From Phycisphaerae bacterium (GTDB lineage: Bacteria > Planctomycetota > Phycisphaerae > Sedimentisphaerales > Anaerohalosphaeraceae), in contig JAOUFG010000007.1 of assembly GCA_029858345.1 (NCBI GenBank), positions 1 through 46,642 of the forward strand: a DNA stretch of 46,642 bases. The letters are read 5' to 3'. Below are positions 42,461 through 46,642 of the stretch, in pieces. The translations under genes were made by a program, and so were the position numbers. The notes below the pieces were generated by a model that saw only the letters and a program-made list of their open reading frames with translations, had not been told where the DNA came from and ran no database searches. Position 1 is the first letter of the stretch, and every line of letters starts with the position of its first letter.

Positions 42461-42959
42461 GCCCAAGAGGCCGTATTCTGTCTTCGGGCGGATATTCATG
42501 GCGATGGCCGCGGCCATTCTTTTCGGCTGCGACATGTCAGGCGTTCTCGTGCATTCCGATATTCGACCCGGCGAGGTCGAACGGATACGTATTTCGGCCT
42601 TGACCGAGTTTGTTCCGGTCCCTTCGGTGGCTGATAAAATGGAAATTAAAGCCCTCGTTGAGTTTATCGACCCCTTGGATACACAGGTAAAATCTGCTTT
42701 TATCGCGAGGTTTGAATTGTATGAATTTCAGCCGCTGTCTTCGAACCCGCGCGGCCGGCGTTTGTCGATCTGGTCGGAGCAGAATCTGAATAACCCCGGC
42801 ACCAATGACCGGCATTGGCAAGACTTTCTGCGGGGATATGAATTTTATTTGCCCCTGGAATTTGTGCCGCAACCGGGCAAAAAGTATCTTTTAGAAGTTA
42901 GTTGTAGGGTGGGAAAAGAGCGTTTTGGTGATCTTTTTAAGATGCAGTATCAGCCATAA
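42447..42959 (+). CDS. Putative lipoprotein of unknown function
   Basis: A 170-residue protein beginning inside the end of ribBA. A basic N-terminus ([15 protein letters not shown]) is followed by a hydrophobic stretch ending AAAILFGC, a plausible lipobox with Cys near residue 28. The remaining ~140 residues look like a single beta-rich domain (MEIKALVEFIDPLDTQVKSA, then YEFYLPLEFVPQPGKKYLLE). No family was recognised. ATG 42447 is favoured over a longer frame that would lie wholly in ribBA; an ATG at 42498 would shorten the signal peptide. It is the last gene of the pgsA-ribBA group. Confidence 0.72.
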   Translation: MKTCRPKRPYSVFGRIFMAMAAAILFGCDMSGVLVHSDIRPGEVERIRISALTEFVPVPSVADKMEIKALVEFIDPLDTQVKSAFIARFELYEFQPLSSNPRGRRLSIWSEQNLNNPGTNDRHWQDFLRGYEFYLPLEFVPQPGKKYLLEVSCRVGKERFGDLFKMQYQP

Positions 42960-43063
42960 TAAGGAAAACAATCATGTCCCGAAGCGTTGGAAATGCGTAT
43001 AATTGGGGGTGAGATTCGTCTGCGGCATCAACCGGTTTGGGCCGCAAAACAGGACAAAAAGAC

Positions 43064-43678
43064 ATGATTTTTAATCGTAAGCATAGAGAAAATAAGAGTT
43101 TAGATGATGCACAGTTGGTTCGCCGGTGTCAGCGGGGTGAACGGGAGGCAATGGCTTGTCTTATTGTCAAGTATCAGGATAGAGTATATAATACAATTTA
43201 TAAAATTTGTCAAAATCGTGACGATGCGGCGGAACTTACGCAGGATACGTTTGTCAAAGTATTAGAGAACATCACGACGTTTCGCAAAGAAAGCAGCTTT
43301 TATACCTGGCTGTTTCGGGTGGCGGTAAACCTGACGCTGAATTATTGCAAGAGGCGTTTCAAACTGTCGCCGGTCTCTCTGGATACGGACAATGAACGAC
43401 TTGAAAAGGACAAAGGAAAACTTGCAGCAATGCTGGCTGATCCCAAAGGGTTGGATCCGGCAGCGATTGCCCAGCAAAAAGAACTATCCCGGCTTGTTGT
43501 GAACACAATCGGTCAGCTTGAGCAGGACTTCCGTGCGGTGTTGGTGCTTCGTGATATTGAGCAAATGAGCTATGCCGAAATCGCCGACGTCCTGGAGATT
43601 GAAACCGGAACCGTCAAAAGCCGGTTAAGCCGGGCACGAACCCAGTTGCGGAAATTATTGGAAACGGTGCTGACATGA
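43064..43678 (+). CDS. ECF-type RNA polymerase sigma factor
   Basis: A 204-residue sigma70-family factor with region 2 (YQDRVYNTIYKICQNRDDAAELTQDTF, split here as the usual promoter-melting helix TFRKESSFYTWLFRVAVN) and region 4 (MSYAEIADVLEIETGTVKSRL). There is no region 3, as expected for ECF factors. ATG 43064 has AGGA at 9 nt; a longer frame from 43037 has no RBS. It overlaps the anti-sigma gene by four bases (ATGA), the standard sigma/anti-sigma coupling. The signal it responds to is unknown. Confidence 0.93.
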   Translation: MIFNRKHRENKSLDDAQLVRRCQRGEREAMACLIVKYQDRVYNTIYKICQNRDDAAELTQDTFVKVLENITTFRKESSFYTWLFRVAVNLTLNYCKRRFKLSPVSLDTDNERLEKDKGKLAAMLADPKGLDPAAIAQQKELSRLVVNTIGQLEQDFRAVLVLRDIEQMSYAEIADVLEIETGTVKSRLSRARTQLRKLLETVLT

Positions 43679-44682
43679 GTGAAAAAAATAAAATTGAGAT
43701 AGAAGAACTGCTGAACGCCTTGGTGGATGACGAGGCGACCGAACGTCAGAAAAATGAATTTGACCGCCTGCTCCGGCATGATCCGTCGATTGCGGAGCAG
43801 CTTGCCGTGATGCAGCGGCAAAGGCAGATCCTCGGCGCGTTACCGGTTGATTCCGCTCCGGTGTCATTGGTTGAGGATGTGCTTTCGGGGCTTGAACGCA
43901 AGCAGACTCCGGGTGATGCCGCCGGGACAGGGGCCATGGTTACAGATACCGCTCATTTGTTCCTGCGGCGGGTTCTGACAACCGCGGCGATGCTGCTGCT
44001 GCCGATAGGGATCTTGTCGTTTGTCGTTTACGAAATCATCAAGCCGCCTTCGGTGGGGCCGATAGACTATTCCTCGGTCGGAAACGGACTGGCCCGGAAC
44101 AACGAGTCCGATACGACAGTGTTGACCCCGTCTGTCGCTGCCCAGTCCCTTCCCTTTGACGGCGTCCTGACTTTCAGCACCCAGCAGCCGATGACCGTGA
44201 GCAACTATGCGGAAAAAATGATTTACGACAAGGGCCTGATCAGCGTTACCGCACTAAATCGCACCTTGGACGAAGTGACGTATGAAATCACCGCGCCGCC
44301 GGAAAAGATTGCTGACCTGATCGACTCTCTTGCCAGTGTTTGGCCGCGCTGTCAACAGGTGGCGTTGAGCGTTATTGACAACGAACAAAACAGTCATGTC
44401 GATGTTCCCAATGTCCAGGCCGAACAGGCGCGGACGCTTGCGATTGAAGACAGCCGTGAGATGCTAAAACGTTTGGCAAGTCAATATGCCTCGGCGAACA
44501 TCAAAAAAGAAAATGTCTTTGCCAAAGATGACAGGCCCGTGGATTCCGAAATCGATCGCGTTGATTCTCCGCCTTTGACAATCCCGATTCTGACGGGAAG
44601 AAACCAACCGGCCGTCAATACTATTGACCCCTCGCAGCCGACGGTTCGATTGCGGATTCAGATTGAACGCGTGATGGAATGA
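43675..44682 (+). CDS. Membrane anti-sigma factor
   Basis: A 335-residue protein paired with the ECF sigma factor. The N-terminal ~50 residues (IEELLNALVDDEATERQKNEFDRLL) look like an anti-sigma domain but without the zinc-binding His-Cys set of the ZAS type. One membrane helix lies at ~100-122 (TTAAMLLLPIGILSFVVYEII). The C-terminal ~210 residues would be periplasmic, with no recognised domain. Regulated cleavage or ligand binding of this part would release the sigma factor. Identification rests on the coupling, the topology and the N-terminal pattern. Confidence 0.78.
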   Translation: MSEKNKIEIEELLNALVDDEATERQKNEFDRLLRHDPSIAEQLAVMQRQRQILGALPVDSAPVSLVEDVLSGLERKQTPGDAAGTGAMVTDTAHLFLRRVLTTAAMLLLPIGILSFVVYEIIKPPSVGPIDYSSVGNGLARNNESDTTVLTPSVAAQSLPFDGVLTFSTQQPMTVSNYAEKMIYDKGLISVTALNRTLDEVTYEITAPPEKIADLIDSLASVWPRCQQVALSVIDNEQNSHVDVPNVQAEQARTLAIEDSREMLKRLASQYASANIKKENVFAKDDRPVDSEIDRVDSPPLTIPILTGRNQPAVNTIDPSQPTVRLRIQIERVME

Positions 44683-44725
44683 GCGGGACTTGGAAGACCG
44701 TCGTTGAATTTTAACAGGAGAACGG

Positions 44726-45265
44726 ATGCTGACAATTGAAAACGCCTGCCTTGTGATCGTTGATATTCAGGAAAAGCTTTTACCTGTGATGGCCAATCCC
44801 GAACAGGTCATGAAAAATACGGCGGTACTGATTCAGATCGCCCAAGCCCTCGATATTCCCATCTTGTGGTGCCAGCAGGTTCCCAAGGCGCTGGGGCCGA
44901 CAGTGGCGGAACTTTCTTCTTTATTGGAGGGCGCAGAGCCAATTGACAAATCCACCTTTAGCTGCGGCGGCGATGAAGCGTTTATGAAACGTATTGATGA
45001 ACTCCAGTCACAAACCGCCATTATCTGCGGCATCGAAAGCCATGTTTGTGTTTTCCAAACGGCGATGGATCTGATTCAGCACGGCCTGTATGTTCATGTG
45101 GTGGCGGACGCGACCTCTTCACGAACGAATGAAAACAAACACATCGGCCTGCAGCGTATGGCTAAGGAAGGAGCGGTCATCACCTCCACCGAAATGCTCC
45201 TGTTTGAACTGCTGCGCGATTCCAAACACCCCAAATTCCGCGAATTGGCGAAGTTGATTAAATAA
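44726..45265 (+). CDS. Isochorismatase-like cysteine hydrolase
   Basis: A 179-residue alpha/beta hydrolase of the isochorismatase/YcaC group. The catalytic triad is visible: Asp13 in LVIVDIQEK, Lys in PIDKSTFSC, and Cys in GIESHVCVFQTA. A non-prolyl cis peptide region precedes the Cys as in the family. An AGGAG RBS precedes the start. Substrates in the family include amides, nicotinamide and isochorismate, and none can be chosen here. It lies 43 bp after the anti-sigma gene in the same direction and could belong to that operon. Confidence 0.9.
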   Translation: MLTIENACLVIVDIQEKLLPVMANPEQVMKNTAVLIQIAQALDIPILWCQQVPKALGPTVAELSSLLEGAEPIDKSTFSCGGDEAFMKRIDELQSQTAIICGIESHVCVFQTAMDLIQHGLYVHVVADATSSRTNENKHIGLQRMAKEGAVITSTEMLLFELLRDSKHPKFRELAKLIK

Positions 45266-45357
45266 TCAGAGCCGCGACAGTCATGGAGCGGGTAAAACAC
45301 GAACACTTTGGACTTGGCTTCCCCATTCCGCCCCCTCCATTACTGTCGGGGCTCTGA
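45266..45357. terminator. Large inverted repeat between convergent genes, likely bidirectional terminator
   Basis: Arms 45266-45292 and 45331-45357 pair at about 24 of 27 positions (TCAGAGCC...GACAGT...ATGGAG on the left). A 38-base loop separates them. The element fills the whole space between the isochorismatase-like gene and fmdB, starting immediately after the stop codon. There is no long T-run on either side, so termination is an inference from position. Confidence 0.6.
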
Positions 45358-45359
45358 AA

Positions 45360-45680
45360 TTATTTGGATTCGGTTTTCTTTTTCGCAGCGGGTTTTGCAT
45401 CCGCTTTTTTTGTTTCGGCCTTCGGTTTTTTTTTGCTGTCGGTTTTTACTGAATCGCTCTTGGGCTTTTCGCTTTCGCCACCCTTTTTGTAGCTTTCGCT
45501 GCGGTAGTCGGTTTCGTAGAAGCCGCTGCCTTTGAAGATCAGCCCGGCGCCGCTGCTGATCAGGCGTTGGAGTTTGAGCTTGCCGCATTCGGGGCATTTC
45601 TTCAGTGACTTGGCGGTAATCGACTGAAACGCCTCTAATTCATGATCGCAGTTGCTGCACCTGTATTCATACGTCGGCAT
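45360..45680 (-). CDS. FmdB-family zinc ribbon protein
   Basis: A 106-residue small protein starting MPTYEYRCSNCDHEL. Two CxxC pairs (Cys8/11 and Cys29/32, CPEC) make a zinc ribbon, followed by LISSGAGLIFKGSGFYETDY, the conserved FmdB end. The last ~40 residues are a Lys/Ala/Glu-rich low-complexity tail. The function of the family is not settled; a role as regulator or in protein quality control has been suggested. It begins one base after the grpE stop, so it is cotranscribed with grpE. Confidence 0.92.
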   Translation of the reverse strand: MPTYEYRCSNCDHELEAFQSITAKSLKKCPECGKLKLQRLISSGAGLIFKGSGFYETDYRSESYKKGGESEKPKSDSVKTDSKKKPKAETKKADAKPAAKKKTESK

Positions 45681-45681
45681 C

Positions 45682-46287
45682 TTACACCTCCGGTTCTGTA
45701 TCAGTGGTTTCGTCGACGTCTTTCGGTGCCTGCTGTTGGGCCGGTTGTTCCTGTTCGATCATGTTGACAATGACCTTGCTGGGCCGCAGAACCTGCTCGC
45801 CCATCATATAGCCGGCCTGATAGACTTCCAGCACGGTGTTGTCCTCTTTGTCGGGTTCGCTTCGCCGCATCATCGCTTCGTGCAGATTCGGGTCAAAGGA
45901 CTGTCCCATCGCCTCAATGCGTTTGACCCCGTGCATTTTCAAGGCGTCCAGCATGTGGTCAAAGGCCAGTTGAATTCCTTTGACGAGGTTGTCTACGGCT
46001 TCTTCGCCGGTTGCGGCCGATGCATGGGAAAGGGCGTGTTCAAAGTTATCGACCGACGGCAGCAGTGAGCGGAGGATCGCCTTTTTTTCATACGCGACCG
46101 AATCAGCGATTTGCTTTGGAGCGCGTTTTTGATAGTTTGCATAGTCGGCACTGACCCGCTGAAGCTGTTCAAAAACGGTTTGTTTCTCCGCGGCCAGTTC
46201 CTTAAGTTGGCTTTCCAGCTCTTCAACCTTCTTTTCCAGAAGCTTGATTTCCTTACTCGCTTTTTTAGTGTCTTTATCGCTCATCAT
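45682..46287 (-). CDS. grpE: Nucleotide exchange factor GrpE
   Basis: A 201-residue co-chaperone that releases ADP from DnaK. Residues ~10-60 form a long coiled coil (LLEKKVEELESQLKELAAEK). The globular head has LLPSVDNFEHAL, GIQLAFDHMLDALKMHGV and the signature FDPNLHEAMMRR, ending with VYQAGYMMGEQVLRPSKVIV. The tail is Gln/Glu/Asp-rich. The start may be either of two adjacent ATGs (46287 or 46284). dnaK is not in the window. No CIRCE or other heat-shock element was recognised upstream, where palindromic repeats fill the space. Confidence 0.95.
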   Translation of the reverse strand: MMSDKDTKKASKEIKLLEKKVEELESQLKELAAEKQTVFEQLQRVSADYANYQKRAPKQIADSVAYEKKAILRSLLPSVDNFEHALSHASAATGEEAVDNLVKGIQLAFDHMLDALKMHGVKRIEAMGQSFDPNLHEAMMRRSEPDKEDNTVLEVYQAGYMMGEQVLRPSKVIVNMIEQEQPAQQQAPKDVDETTDTEPEV

Positions 46288-46300
46288 CTAATCCACACTG

Positions 46301-46529
46301 GACCCCGAAGGGGTCATCACAATAATAGCCGCGGGTGAAGGCCGAAGGCCGGAACCCGTGGTATCAGATACCCAAAATATTCACAACCCCGCAGGGGTTG
46401 AACAAACCATCCCAACTCAAATTACAGTTCAAATGTTCGACCCCTACAGGGTCGTCAATAGCACCGTATTGCTAACCACGGGTTCCGTCCGTCTTCGCCT
46501 TCGGCTACGCCGCGACTGCACCCGCGGCT
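46301..46529. repeat. Cluster of palindromes upstream of grpE
   Basis: Three compact hairpins: GACCCCGAAGGGGTC (46301-46315), AACCCCGCAGGGGTT (46385-46399) and CGACCCCTACAGGGTCG (46438-46454). A larger inverted repeat brackets the last two: AGCCGCGGGTG...GGAACCCGTGGT (46327-46362) against ACCACGGGTTCC...CACCCGCGGCT (46475-46529). This looks like an intergenic repeat element with possible RNA structure. No gene is visible in it. Confidence 0.7.
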
Positions 46530-46569
46530 GATATGGAACGACCTTTGTCAAGTTATCATTTTGTTATTT

Positions 46570-46642
46570 TTACATTTTCTTGAAAACACTTCCAGGTGCA
46601 GGCGGCTTCGACGATGAATCAGTCTGATATTCGTGGATTATC
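46570..46642 (-). CDS. Possible 3' end of a gene cut by the window edge
   Basis: On the minus strand a frame is open from the right edge to a TAA at 46570-46572 and reads ...HEYQTDSSSKPPAPGSVFKKM. The Ser/Pro/Lys-rich end resembles a protein tail, but 23 codons are too few for identification. If real it would lie upstream of grpE in the same direction, with the palindrome cluster between them. Confidence 0.3.
   Translation of the reverse strand, partial: IIHEYQTDSSSKPPAPGSVFKKM

Noticed and set aside
42975-43003. Promoter before the ECF sigma factor
   Set aside because: TATAAT at 42998-43003 is good, but no acceptable -35 box or ECF-type GGAAC element is at the right distance.

Overview
The window looks like chromosomal DNA of a Planctomycetota bacterium, most likely of the Phycisphaerae/Sedimentisphaerales type. 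The support is indirect: a secreted C10 protease ends in a dockerin-like 'NLADFAVLASEWL' module typical of that group; prepilin-like proteins carry a C-terminal SAGxDGxxGTxDD motif; and glutamine synthetase is type III. No rRNA, tRNA, CRISPR array or transposase gene was seen.

Layout. (1) 1-4.1 kb: a partial apbE, a convergent family-2 glycosyltransferase, a zinc alcohol/polyol dehydrogenase and cinA. (2) 4.1-20.7 kb: a type II secretion / type IV pilus-like block with two GspE/PilB ATPases, a PilT-like ATPase, a GspF/PilC platform protein and eight prepilin-like genes (four GspG-like, one each H-, I- and J-like, and a giant K-like). It starts at a strong sigma70-type promoter overlapping the cinA stop. 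The spaces between the prepilin genes are filled with two families of palindromic intergenic repeats, some of which appear to supply the GTG start codon of the next gene. No secretin, GspC/L/M or prepilin peptidase is in the window. (3) 20.8-26.3 kb: the C10 protease, an M48 lipoprotein protease, and hpt and rluA on the minus strand. (4) 26.4-40.4 kb: a nitrogen-assimilation island. A GAF-AAA-Fis sigma54 activator, amtB and a PII gene run rightward and converge on nadE-gltD-gltB-glnN running leftward. (5) 40.5-46.6 kb: pgsA-ribBA-lipoprotein, an ECF sigma factor with its anti-sigma, an isochorismatase-like hydrolase, then fmdB and grpE on the minus strand, and a palindrome-rich end.

The most interesting reading is that the nitrogen island is a self-contained regulon. 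Both amtB and glnN have clear -24/-12 (sigma54) promoters. Each has a pair of palindromes of the form TACA-N4-TGTA (one perfect, one degraded) about 97 and 128 bp upstream of the -24 element, 30-31 bp apart. The only other exact TACA-N4-TGTA found by eye in the whole window lies across the spacer and -10 box of the activator gene's own promoter. This predicts that the activator binds this motif to switch on ammonium uptake and GS-III and to repress itself. The linked PII protein lacks the modifiable Tyr51 (it is Phe), so signalling would be by ligand binding only.

Coordinates and motifs were read by eye; no alignment, profile search or folding program was run.
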